DNA of 64,000 nucleotides from Gemmata massiliana. GTDB lineage: Bacteria > Planctomycetota > Planctomycetia > Gemmatales > Gemmataceae. Made by a program: the position numbers and the translations under genes. A model generated the notes under the pieces. The model searched no databases. It was not told the DNA's origin and was given only the letters and a program-made list of their open reading frames with translations. The stretch covers positions 9,321,738 to 9,385,737 of the forward strand of contig NZ_LR593886.1 in the NCBI RefSeq assembly GCF_901538265.1. The letters run 5' to 3'. Positions 20,940 through 28,708 of the stretch are shown in pieces; within the stretch, counting starts at the first letter, position 1, and every line of letters starts with the position of its first letter.

Positions 20940-22003
20940 TTATGTGAACCGAGTTCGCGGAGTTTGGTCTTCAGGTACTTCGCGCGAGCGGAGTTGCGTT
21001 CCTCGCCGTCGAGGTTGTGCCCCGCGAGCTTCTGAAGGTGGGCCGATTGCGTGTGAATGAAGAGCTGGTTGACTGCCGTAACTGGAATGCCATCAAGTAG
21101 ATGCAGGTGAATACCGAGTCGGACCGCAGAGAGCAGTTCCATCGTCTCTTCGGCGGTAATCATCGTCGCGCTGCCGAGCGTTCCAATGGCCCGGGCCACG
21201 CGGTCGTGTTCCGCCTGTCGGCGCTCCTTCATGATCGCGTTGCGCGCCTGACGCTCGTACTGGAGGATCGTGACGATCACCTCGCGGATCTCGCCCAGGA
21301 TCTTCGCCTCGCTCTTTCCGAGTGTCACGTGGTTCGATATCTGGTAGAGGTCGCCGAACGCACGCGACCCCTCACCGTGCAGCCCACGGACCGCGAGGTT
21401 GATCTTCTGGAGGGCGCGGAACACTTTGTCGATCTGCTTCGTCAGCCCCAACGCGGGGAGGTGCAGCATCACGCTGGCGCGCATCCCGGTGCCGACGTTG
21501 GTCGGACACGCGGTCAGGTAGCCGAACTGCATGTGAAAGGCATAACTGAGCCGCTGTTCCAGCGCATCATCAAGCCGGTCAATGTCTTGCCACGCCTCAT
21601 CGAGCGCGAACCCGCTGCGGAGCACTTGCAGGCGCAAGTGGTCCTCTTCGTTCACCATCACGCTGGCGGTCTCGGTCGGGTCGAACGCGACCCCGCGCGG
21701 GCCGTCGAGTCCACCGGCGAGTTCGCGACTGATGAGTTGCCGCTCGACGAGGAACTGGCGGTCGAGAACCGGCATCGACGGAATATCGACGTATTCGAGC
21801 TTCAGAGCGGCGTCGGATTTGGCGAGCGCGTCTTTCGCCCGGCCAATCACTTCGGTTTTGTGGGCGTTCGTAGCGCGCGTGGCGAACGGCAGGTCGGCGA
21901 GGTTGCGTGCCAGGCGGATGCGCGTGGACACGACCACGTCCGACTCGGGGCCGGTGCCGCGGAGCCATTCGCCCAGGTTGGGGAGCAGGCTGTCGAGGTT
22001 CAT
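20936..22003 (-). CDS. mcsB: Protein arginine kinase McsB
   Basis: Encodes 355 residues, the usual length. McsB is a phosphagen-kinase-fold enzyme that phosphorylates arginine in proteins and marks them for Clp proteolysis. Visible features are VVVSTRIRLARNLADLPF at the start, VMVNEEDHLRLQVL (the phosphagen-kinase N-E-E-D-H loop), YLTACPTNVGTGMRASVMLH (the active-site Cys region) and NHVTLGKSE. Upstream on the same strand are two McsA-like genes, the expected activators; vanZ is coupled downstream by a GTGA overlap. No ctsR or clpC is present here. Confidence 0.95.
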   Translation of the reverse strand: MNLDSLLPNLGEWLRGTGPESDVVVSTRIRLARNLADLPFATRATNAHKTEVIGRAKDALAKSDAALKLEYVDIPSMPVLDRQFLVERQLISRELAGGLDGPRGVAFDPTETASVMVNEEDHLRLQVLRSGFALDEAWQDIDRLDDALEQRLSYAFHMQFGYLTACPTNVGTGMRASVMLHLPALGLTKQIDKVFRALQKINLAVRGLHGEGSRAFGDLYQISNHVTLGKSEAKILGEIREVIVTILQYERQARNAIMKERRQAEHDRVARAIGTLGSATMITAEETMELLSAVRLGIHLHLLDGIPVTAVNQLFIHTQSAHLQKLAGHNLDGEERNSARAKYLKTKLRELGSHK

Positions 22004-22098
22004 TGCTGGTTCCAGTTCCGAATTCCGAGTCCCGCGTTGTCAATGTCCCGGCAGCGCCCGTTTTCAACTCTTGGAACTACCGAGAGCCAGGCTCGGAA

Positions 22099-22581
22099 CT
22101 ATGCTTCGTGCCTACGAATCAGGTCGCGGAGCCGGGCCGCTTCTTCGTAGTTCTCTGCAGCGATCGCCGCCTGCATCTGTTTCTTCCAGTCGCGCACCCG
22201 GACGGCACGCGGCGCCTTGCCCGCGTGCTCCATCGACCGGTGGATGCGCTCCAGCAGCGGCTCCAGGGTGGAACGTAGCGATTCGTAGTCGTGCGGGCAG
22301 CCGAGGCGCCCGGCGGCCTTGAACTCGGCGACCGTCATCCCGCAGATCTCACACGCGGTCGCGACCGGCTCCGGGCGCGGTTCGGCCGCGCCTCCCCCGG
22401 GAGCGAGCGGACTCGTGAGCAGGCCGAGCAGCGCCTTCAGGTCGATCTGCGGACCGGGTTGCTCGGGAATGAGGTTGCGCTCGCGGGCGCAACCCTCGCA
22501 CAGGTGCACCTCGCGCTTCTTCTTGTTCACGATGTCGGTCAAGTGAACAGTAGCCGGGTTGTCGCAGATCTGACACTTCAT
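22099..22581 (-). CDS. McsA-like zinc-finger protein (second of two)
   Basis: Encodes 160 residues starting MKCQICDNPATVHLTDIVNK. Zinc sites: C-Q-I-C with C-E-G-C in the first module, then C-E-I-C and a downstream C-x-H pair (RLGCPHDY) in the second. The C-terminus carries a UVR motif, AAIAAENYEEAARLRDLIRR. This is the domain order of McsA, the activator and adaptor of McsB. The ATG at 22581 is chosen because CxxC follows immediately, as in McsA. It lies 95 bp before mcsB and 48 bp after the other McsA-like gene. Confidence 0.9.
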   Translation of the reverse strand: MKCQICDNPATVHLTDIVNKKKREVHLCEGCARERNLIPEQPGPQIDLKALLGLLTSPLAPGGGAAEPRPEPVATACEICGMTVAEFKAAGRLGCPHDYESLRSTLEPLLERIHRSMEHAGKAPRAVRVRDWKKQMQAAIAAENYEEAARLRDLIRRHEA

Positions 22582-22629
22582 GCCGCACCCTGTGCGGGAA
22601 CAAGCCAAATTCGGAGCACAAACACGCAG

Positions 22630-23100
22630 TTATTCACTTTCCAGTTGCTTGATGCGATCGCGGACCCGGGCCGCTTCTTCGTAGTTCTCTTCGGTCACGA
22701 GCTGTTGGAGGCGCCGGCGCAGTGCGGTGAGTTCTACCAGCGCGCTCTGCGCACGGGGCAGGCGCCGCGGGGCCTTACCGACGTGCCGGACGTCGCCGTG
22801 GATGCTCTCCAGTAGCGGGAGCAGTTCCCCCTTGAACACGTCGTAGTCGTGCGCGCAGCCGAACCGCCCGTGGTTGCGGAACTCCAGGTACGAAAGTCCG
22901 CACGTTTCACACGTGGGGCCGGCGAAAACCTCTTCGCCCTCGCTCGCGTCCGCGGTCGGCCCGGGTGCGGCCTTTTTCTGCGGCTCCACGAGGTACTTTT
23001 TGGCACAGTCTTCACACAGGTGGACTTCCTCGAACCGGTCCCCCGGGAGCACTTCGGTAATGTGGTAGGTGGCTTGCTTCGGACACCGCAGACACTTCAT
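22630..23100 (-). CDS. McsA-like zinc-finger protein (first of two)
   Basis: Encodes 156 residues starting MKCLRCPKQATYHITEVL, with C-L-R-C and C-E-D-C in the first zinc module, C-E-T-C and FGCAHDYDVF in the second, and a UVR motif near the end (LVTEENYEEAARVRDRIKQL). GGAGGGG precedes the ATG at 23100. It is homologous along its whole length to the next gene but diverged, so the duplication is old. The two may form different McsA-McsB complexes or recognise different substrates (inference). Confidence 0.9.
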   Translation of the reverse strand: MKCLRCPKQATYHITEVLPGDRFEEVHLCEDCAKKYLVEPQKKAAPGPTADASEGEEVFAGPTCETCGLSYLEFRNHGRFGCAHDYDVFKGELLPLLESIHGDVRHVGKAPRRLPRAQSALVELTALRRRLQQLVTEENYEEAARVRDRIKQLESE

Positions 23101-23585
23101 GGGCCGCCCCTCCGCGTAGGGCCATTCTAACACTGGAGGCACTCATTGTCATTGGCACCCCGGAGGCGTGCATTTGAGTGCCAGGAGTTCTACTCGTCAT
23201 TCGTGTGCGTATTCCACCTAACCAAGAGTCCGTGCTCTCTCATTTAAGGTCGAAAGGCCGAGAGTCACATTTGCTAACGTTTTGGCCCCAGGAGGCCCCG
23301 AACCCGGTGGCGATGGCGCGAATGACTGAGATTTCCGGTGAATCGCACGCCCTCGAACTCCAAAAACGCCCTCGCCGAGGCTAACATCTGCTAACAACCC
23401 CTCCATTCGGCGCTCGTTTTTGTTTCCAGAATTGCCGTTTCTTTGCGCTTTAGAGGCGCATTCACCACGCACGTACCGAATTATACGCCAATAGTGTACT
23501 AAAAAACAGTAAAATCCACCCTGGTTGTCCGGAGAGCCTCTCCCGTTTCTTTGAGCATTGTGTGAACTTGCGGGCACCCGAGGTT
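23101..23585 (-). other. Intergenic region upstream of the mcsA genes
   Basis: About 485 bp. It must hold the mcsA promoter and the 3' region of 23586-24041. Two short GCTAAC-containing repeats (near 23274 and 23391) are visible. Open frames here have no ribosome binding site or recognisable domain. I see no RNA gene. Confidence 0.5.
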
Positions 23586-24041
23586 CTACCCGAACGCCTC
23601 CTCGATAGCCGAATGAACTCGCTCCGCGAGAGCGCCGGCGCCGCCGACTACCAGAACCAAGAACCGTCGAGGAACGAACTGGTCAAAGGCGGTGTTGCAC
23701 CGGAAGAACTCAACCACATCTCCCAACGACTCGTTCTCGTGCTGGGTGGTCATGATAAATCGCTCGTTCGGTGGCGAGAAATCCGGGCTGGTAGCGAGGT
23801 AGGCGAGATCGATCGCGTCCTCCCACAGGGGACAATCGTGGCCTGCGCAGACGGCATAGCGACAGCCCTGGCGGACGATTTCTGCGCAGACCACTTCGCG
23901 CTCGGCCGGCATAACGGACGAGCCGGCCACAACCACCATCAGAGCAAAGTCACTTCCACCGAACGGTGTCGAGAACGAGAAAGGGCGCTCGATCCGGTCG
24001 ATCCATACTTCAAAATCACCCGTCCCGGTCACTCGCAACAT
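23586..24041 (-). CDS. Conserved hypothetical soluble protein
   Basis: Encodes 151 residues starting MLRVTGTGDFEVWIDRIERP. The middle, FALMVVVAGSSVMPAEREVV, CAGHDCPLWEDAIDLAYLAT and FSPPNERFIMTTQHENESLG, looks like an alpha/beta fold with conserved Cys, His and Asp. I believe this matches a bacterial domain of unknown function (possibly DUF7684), but that is from memory and not certain. The start lacks a good ribosome binding site. A 28-bp-arm hairpin repeat lies just upstream. Confidence 0.6.
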   Translation of the reverse strand: MLRVTGTGDFEVWIDRIERPFSFSTPFGGSDFALMVVVAGSSVMPAEREVVCAEIVRQGCRYAVCAGHDCPLWEDAIDLAYLATSPDFSPPNERFIMTTQHENESLGDVVEFFRCNTAFDQFVPRRFLVLVVGGAGALAERVHSAIEEAFG

Positions 24042-24067
24042 GACTGATACCAGCTCGTTTTGATGGC

Positions 24068-24144
24068 TTTCTGTAGCCGGTCTCTGCGAGGCCGGGGAGC
24101 CACAAGCACGGGACACCCGGCCTCGCAGAGACCGGCTACAGAAG
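24068..24144. repeat. Long hairpin repeat
   Basis: 24071-24096 and 24116-24141 are perfect reverse complements over 26 bp, and three further flanking bases can pair (one as G-T); the loop is 19 nt. The arm begins CTGTAGCCGGTCTCTGCGAG. There is no U-tract. It lies between divergent genes. Its form, a near-perfect inverted repeat without coding capacity, suggests a small non-autonomous mobile element or dispersed palindromic repeat. Confidence 0.85.
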
Positions 24145-24248
24145 ACCAGTAAGTTGACAATGTCGCCGTGGCGACAACATCTCTTGCCCCGGTCGCCTGA
24201 CTCCGGTTACCTTCCGCTGCCCCTATTTGGACCGCGGAAGGCGCACTC

Positions 24249-26147
24249 ATGATCGATCCACCGACCAACGGATTTCGCGAGCAGCCCGCGTGGCTGGTGG
24301 CCGCGGCCGTGGTGGTGATCGCCCAGGCGGGGTTAGCGCTGGCGCTGTTCGGCCCGGCCCGCCAGTGGTCGGCCGTAACCGACGATCGCCCCATTCTCTC
24401 CGGGCGGCACCCGCTCCACCTGTACCACGGCACGCTCGGCGCCGGTGCGTTCCGCGACCATCGCACGTCCACGTGCTACGACCCGGCGTTTCAGGCCGGG
24501 TACCCCAAGACGCCCGTGTTCGACGGCGGGAGCCGACCAGCAGAATTGTTCGCGCTCATGGGGGGCCGCGGGTACCGGCCCGAAGCGTACAAGTTCGGTG
24601 TGTTCACGTTCCTGCTCCTGATCCCCATCGGGTTCATCGCCGCGGCACGCGGCGCGGGATTACCCGCGGAGGCGGCCGTCTTCACGGGGTGTTTCGGCGT
24701 ACTGCTCGGGTGGTGCCCGGCCGTGCGGTTCATGCTGGAAGAGGGGCAACTGGACCTGCTCGGAGCGGGCTTAGCAGCGGCGGTATTCGTCCCCTGGCTC
24801 GGGCGCTATGCAAGGAACCCCGGCCCCGAATCGTTCCTCGTGCTCGCGGGGCTGGCTCTCATCGGCTGGTACGCGCACCCGCTGGTGTGGCTCGGGCTGT
24901 TCCCGATCGTGCTCGTCTTCTATCTCGTTTTCGCCCCTCAACACGGACCGGGCTGGCACCTCGGGCTCGCCGGGATCACCTCGGCCGGGATCGTTCCGAA
25001 CGCCTGGTGGTTGGTGGATTGGGGTAAATACTGGTGGCTGCGGCAACCGGCGGCCGAGGACAACATCCCGTTACCGGGCTGGCTGGCGATCCTGGGTGAA
25101 CCCGGCGACTACGCGAACTTGTGTTCCGGGCTTCCCGGGGGGCCGGTCGTCCCACTGGTCGCGGTCGGCGGGTTGGTGCTGGTGTGGGCCGCGGGGCACC
25201 GCGCCGCGGCGTGGCTCGCCTTCGTTGCCGCGGCACTCACGATACTCATCGCGCGGGTCTCGGCGGCGTGGCCGCGGGTGCCCGTGGATGTACCGGGGCG
25301 GGTGGCGCCGCTTGCGCTCGCGTTCCTGGTGCCGACGGCCGCGTTCGGTGTGTGGGAAATTCTGCGCCGCGCGCACGTTGCCAAACTCGGATCGGTTCTC
25401 GTTGCGGCGGGACTACTGGTCGTTGGGTGGGCGGACGGCCCCGGCGCGCCGCTCGCGCACATGGCCGGCGTTCACACCCCGCCGTTCGTGCTCGGGTTCA
25501 CCGCGGAACAACAGCAACTGATCGCGACGATCGACCTGCATACCGCGCCCAAAGCGCGCATCTTGTGGGACGACGCGGAGGCGCGCCCCGGGCGGAGCTG
25601 GTCCGCGCTGCTGCCGATCTACACGAACCGAGCGTACCTGGGCGGCCTCGATACCGAATCGGAAATCGAACACGGGCACTGCGCGCTGTGCGACCAGCGG
25701 CTCAACGGCCGCCCGCTCAACGAGTGGACCGACACGGAACTGACCAAGTTCTGCGACTGGTACAACGTGGGCTGGGTGGTGTGCCGCGCGGGTGGCACTG
25801 CCGAACGGTGGGGGAAGTACCCCGCGGCGAAAGCCGTCGCGCGCCTCAGTGAGGGCGGGCAACCGGTCGTACTCTTCGAGATCAATCGCACCCCCACGTT
25901 CATCCTCGACGGGAATGCGATCTGGACCTCGGCCGACACGAAGCGAATCGTACTGACCGACGTGCGCCCCAATGCAGACGGCTACGTCGACCTCAGTTTG
26001 CACGTCTTCGAGGGCCTGCGCGTTTACCCCAGTTACGTGAAAATTGACTCGCTCCCCGACCCGACCGGGCGCGACCCCATTAACCACATCCGCCTCAAAA
26101 CCCCCGGTCCCGTGCCCCGCATCACGCTCGTGTGGGAACATCCTTGA
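24249..26147 (+). CDS. Large polytopic membrane protein of unknown function
   Basis: Encodes 632 residues. About ten hydrophobic segments lie between residues 15 and 405, for example AWLVAAAVVVIAQAGLALAL, FTFLLLIPIGFIAAA and LAFVAAALTILIARV. A soluble C-terminal part of about 210 residues follows, beginning FTAEQQQLIATIDLHTAPKA and containing a C-A-L-C pair and GWVVCRAGG. A long external-type loop after the first helix (LYHGTLGAGAFRDHRTSTCY) precedes helix two. The layout resembles integral-membrane glycosyltransferases, but I see no diagnostic motif. GGAAGG precedes the ATG. Confidence 0.75.
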   Translation: MIDPPTNGFREQPAWLVAAAVVVIAQAGLALALFGPARQWSAVTDDRPILSGRHPLHLYHGTLGAGAFRDHRTSTCYDPAFQAGYPKTPVFDGGSRPAELFALMGGRGYRPEAYKFGVFTFLLLIPIGFIAAARGAGLPAEAAVFTGCFGVLLGWCPAVRFMLEEGQLDLLGAGLAAAVFVPWLGRYARNPGPESFLVLAGLALIGWYAHPLVWLGLFPIVLVFYLVFAPQHGPGWHLGLAGITSAGIVPNAWWLVDWGKYWWLRQPAAEDNIPLPGWLAILGEPGDYANLCSGLPGGPVVPLVAVGGLVLVWAAGHRAAAWLAFVAAALTILIARVSAAWPRVPVDVPGRVAPLALAFLVPTAAFGVWEILRRAHVAKLGSVLVAAGLLVVGWADGPGAPLAHMAGVHTPPFVLGFTAEQQQLIATIDLHTAPKARILWDDAEARPGRSWSALLPIYTNRAYLGGLDTESEIEHGHCALCDQRLNGRPLNEWTDTELTKFCDWYNVGWVVCRAGGTAERWGKYPAAKAVARLSEGGQPVVLFEINRTPTFILDGNAIWTSADTKRIVLTDVRPNADGYVDLSLHVFEGLRVYPSYVKIDSLPDPTGRDPINHIRLKTPGPVPRITLVWEHP

Positions 26148-26509
26148 CTGGCGGTCGAAAGTCGTAAAGTCGCCAGGTCGAAAGTCATCGCGCTGAAGTT
26201 ACGCAACTCCACCCGCTCGTTAACACTCGCGGTTCGCCTGGAATCTTTGGGCGAACCGCGAGTGTTAACGAGCGGGTGGTACTCTCACACCCACTTCCGC
26301 ACACCAAAGGTCCTACCTTCGACTTTGCGACTTGCGACGCCGCGCCCCGACGGCTTGCGATCCCGAAACGCACATTTCATTCAAGTTGATCTTGACGCGA
26401 ATTTTCGCGCGGCTATCTACCGCGACTCAATCGAAACACAGTGTTCGCGGGGCGGCCCGGTTCGGGGGAACTCGGGCGCCATCGTTCCGGGACGAACAAG
26501 GACGAACGC
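26148..26509. other. Intergenic region with a 30-bp inverted repeat
   Basis: About 360 bp between two plus-strand genes. It contains short GTCGAAAGTC repeats (26150-26190), the long hairpin at 26209-26279 and the promoter region of 26510-28507. No gene is seen. Confidence 0.6.
26209..26279. repeat. Perfect 30-bp inverted repeat with 11-nt loop
   Basis: 26209-26238 (starting CCACCCGCTCGTTAACACTC) is the exact reverse complement of 26250-26279. No T-run follows on either strand. It is unrelated in sequence to the hairpins at 24068 and 33550. Confidence 0.9.
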
Positions 26510-28507
26510 ATGAACCGGGCGTGGAAACTCGCGGCGGGGATCAGTCGGCGCAACTTCCTCGCGTGGTCGGCCGCCGTCGGCGTCGCGGGCGTGGTCGGGT
26601 GCAAGACCACCGAGACCAAGAAGGTGCAGACCCGGTCGCAGATCGGCGAGGATCCGTCCGACCCGGACTCGATCGCCACCGTCGGGTCGAAGACGACCGT
26701 GGGCAACACCGAGTCGCTCGAAGTGAGCGGCGTCGGGCTGATCTTCAACCTGCCCGGAACCGGCAGCAGCGCGACGCCCGGCGTCTGGCGCACCATGCTC
26801 GAAGACAACTTGCGGAAGCGCCGCGACCAGACGCTCAACGTCAAGCAGCTGCTCGACTCCCCCACGCGCACCACGTCACTGGTCATCGTGAGCGCGCTCA
26901 TCCCGCCGGGCGCGCGGAAGGGCGAACTGATCGACGTCCAGGTGACGCTCCCGAGCGACAGCAAAACGACGAGTCTCCAGGGCGGCGAGTTGTTCCCGGT
27001 GGATCTGCTCACATCGGACACGACCGCGAACGTGAGCTCGCAGGTCCACACCGGGAACGCGAGCGGCCCGGGCGGGCGCCTGCTGCTCGGGAACATTTGG
27101 GCCAAGGCGGAGGGCCCGCTCGTGGCGGGGAACTTCGTCGAGGACGGCAAGGCCGAGAAGGCCGACACCGACACCGACGGGCGCCCGCTGTACCGCGCCG
27201 GGTTCATCTCGGGCGGCGCCCGCGCCTCCATGAACCGGCCGTACTACCTGCTCCTCAACCCGAACGACCAGAACCCGCGGATCGGGGCCGCGATCGCTGA
27301 GCGCCTCAACAGCACGTTCCACACGACCTCGGACCCGAACCTGAAGGTCGCCGACGCCAAGAACCGCGAACTCATTCTGCTGAACGTGCCGACCGAGTAC
27401 CGGCACAACCACTACCGGTTCCTGCTCGTCGCGCGCCAAGTGCCCTACGACCCGCTCCGCGCGGGGAGCGCGTACCGGCAGAAGCTCGAAGACGAGCTGA
27501 TGGACCCCTCGACCGCGCTCACCGCCGCGGTGAAGCTCGAAGCACTCGGCGGCGACAGCCGGCGGAGCCTGAAGATCGGCTTGGAGAGCGCCTCGCCGTG
27601 GGTGCGGTTCGCGGCGGCCGAGGCACTCGCGTACTTGGGGCAAACGGACGGCGCGGCCGAACTCGCCCGGCTCGCGGAAGACCACCCGGCCCTTCGTGCG
27701 CAGTGCCTCAAGGCCCTCGCGTCCGTGAGCGACGCCTCGTCCTCCGACCGGCTCGTGGAGATGCTCTCCAGCGCCGACGCCGAGCTGCGGCAGGGGGCGT
27801 TCATCGCCCTGCGGCTCGCGGACGAGCGGCACCCGGCCCTCGGCGGCAAGCTGATGAACCGGTCGTACTACCTGCACCGGGTCTCCACCGGGCACGGGGC
27901 GTCCGCGGTTCACCTGCCCGGGAGCGGTCGCAGCGAGATTTTGGTGTTCGGAGACGACGTGAAGCTCCGCGGGCCGGTCCCGCCGATGCCGCTGGGCACC
28001 GAGTTCACCGTATCGGTCCCGGGCGAAGACGGCGTCGCGAAGGTGACGCGGGTCGTGCGTCCCAAGGGCGGAGAGCCGGAAGTCAAAGAGGTCGCTTGTG
28101 CCGCGGAACTCGGCAGCCTGCTCACCGCGCTGGCGACCCTCGGGGGCGGGTACTCCGAGGCCCTCGAACTGGTCCGCCGGGCCTCGCGCACGGAAGTGCT
28201 CTCCGCCCCGCTCGTCACCGACGCGGTCCCGCGCGAAATGAGCATCCAGCAGCTCTGCGGGTTCGCCAAAACCGACCCGACGCTGTCAAAGGTGAACGTG
28301 GAAGTGGCGAAGGTCGGCACGGTGCGCCCGACGGTCGACGCGAACGGCTTTGAAGTGCCGACCGTGTCGGACCCATTCGTCGCCCCAGCCGGCGCGCTCC
28401 TCCCGAAGCAGCCGCTCAACCGCGACCCAGGCCGCCTCTTCGGGCCGAAGCGCGCCTCGGACGCCCCGATGCTCGACCCGGCCGTCGTCCCGGCCGGCGG
28501 ACAGTAA
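26510..28507 (+). CDS. Tat lipoprotein with FlgI-like domain and HEAT repeats
   Basis: Encodes 665 residues. The N-terminus has a twin-arginine motif (ISRRNFLAWSAAVGVAG) followed by a lipobox with Cys31 (VVGC). Residues about 70-200 resemble the flagellar P-ring protein FlgI: EVSGVGLIFNLPGTGSSATP, then SPTRTTSLVIVSALIPPGAR, KGELIDVQVTLPSDSKTTSL, QGGELF. Residues about 340-460 contain HEAT-type helices (SPWVRFAAAEALAYLG, DAELRQGAFIALRLADE). The rest is unassigned, with a Pro-rich tail. I chose ATG 26510, which gives a clean Tat signal; the upstream in-frame start does not. No flagellar genes are nearby. Confidence 0.82.
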   Translation: MNRAWKLAAGISRRNFLAWSAAVGVAGVVGCKTTETKKVQTRSQIGEDPSDPDSIATVGSKTTVGNTESLEVSGVGLIFNLPGTGSSATPGVWRTMLEDNLRKRRDQTLNVKQLLDSPTRTTSLVIVSALIPPGARKGELIDVQVTLPSDSKTTSLQGGELFPVDLLTSDTTANVSSQVHTGNASGPGGRLLLGNIWAKAEGPLVAGNFVEDGKAEKADTDTDGRPLYRAGFISGGARASMNRPYYLLLNPNDQNPRIGAAIAERLNSTFHTTSDPNLKVADAKNRELILLNVPTEYRHNHYRFLLVARQVPYDPLRAGSAYRQKLEDELMDPSTALTAAVKLEALGGDSRRSLKIGLESASPWVRFAAAEALAYLGQTDGAAELARLAEDHPALRAQCLKALASVSDASSSDRLVEMLSSADAELRQGAFIALRLADERHPALGGKLMNRSYYLHRVSTGHGASAVHLPGSGRSEILVFGDDVKLRGPVPPMPLGTEFTVSVPGEDGVAKVTRVVRPKGGEPEVKEVACAAELGSLLTALATLGGGYSEALELVRRASRTEVLSAPLVTDAVPREMSIQQLCGFAKTDPTLSKVNVEVAKVGTVRPTVDANGFEVPTVSDPFVAPAGALLPKQPLNRDPGRLFGPKRASDAPMLDPAVVPAGGQ

Positions 28508-28708
28508 CACTCAGAAGACAGAGAACAGGGTCAGAGAGCGGAAGGCCGAAGACCGAATCCGAACGGGGCACCGCTCCTTCGATTCCGACCTTCTGACTTC
28601 TGCTCTTTGGCCCCTGTTGTTTATTTTTATTCCCTGTCTTCTGTTTCCTGACCTCTGGCTTCTGATCTCTGTTTTCTAACGCCCTGTCCCCTGCCCTTCC
28701 GGTCCGCG
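28508..28708. repeat. Low-complexity CTTCTG-type repeat region
   Basis: This 200-bp gap upstream of smc is made of short variants such as GACCTCTGGCTTCTG, TGACTTCTGCTCTTTGG and, in the other orientation, GAAGACAGAGAACAGGGTC. The two orientations can pair into a long imperfect hairpin. The smc promoter must lie within or before it. Confidence 0.6.

Noticed and set aside
23218..23577. Minus-strand frame of 119 codons upstream of mcsA
   Set aside because: No ribosome binding site, mixed composition and no recognisable domain.
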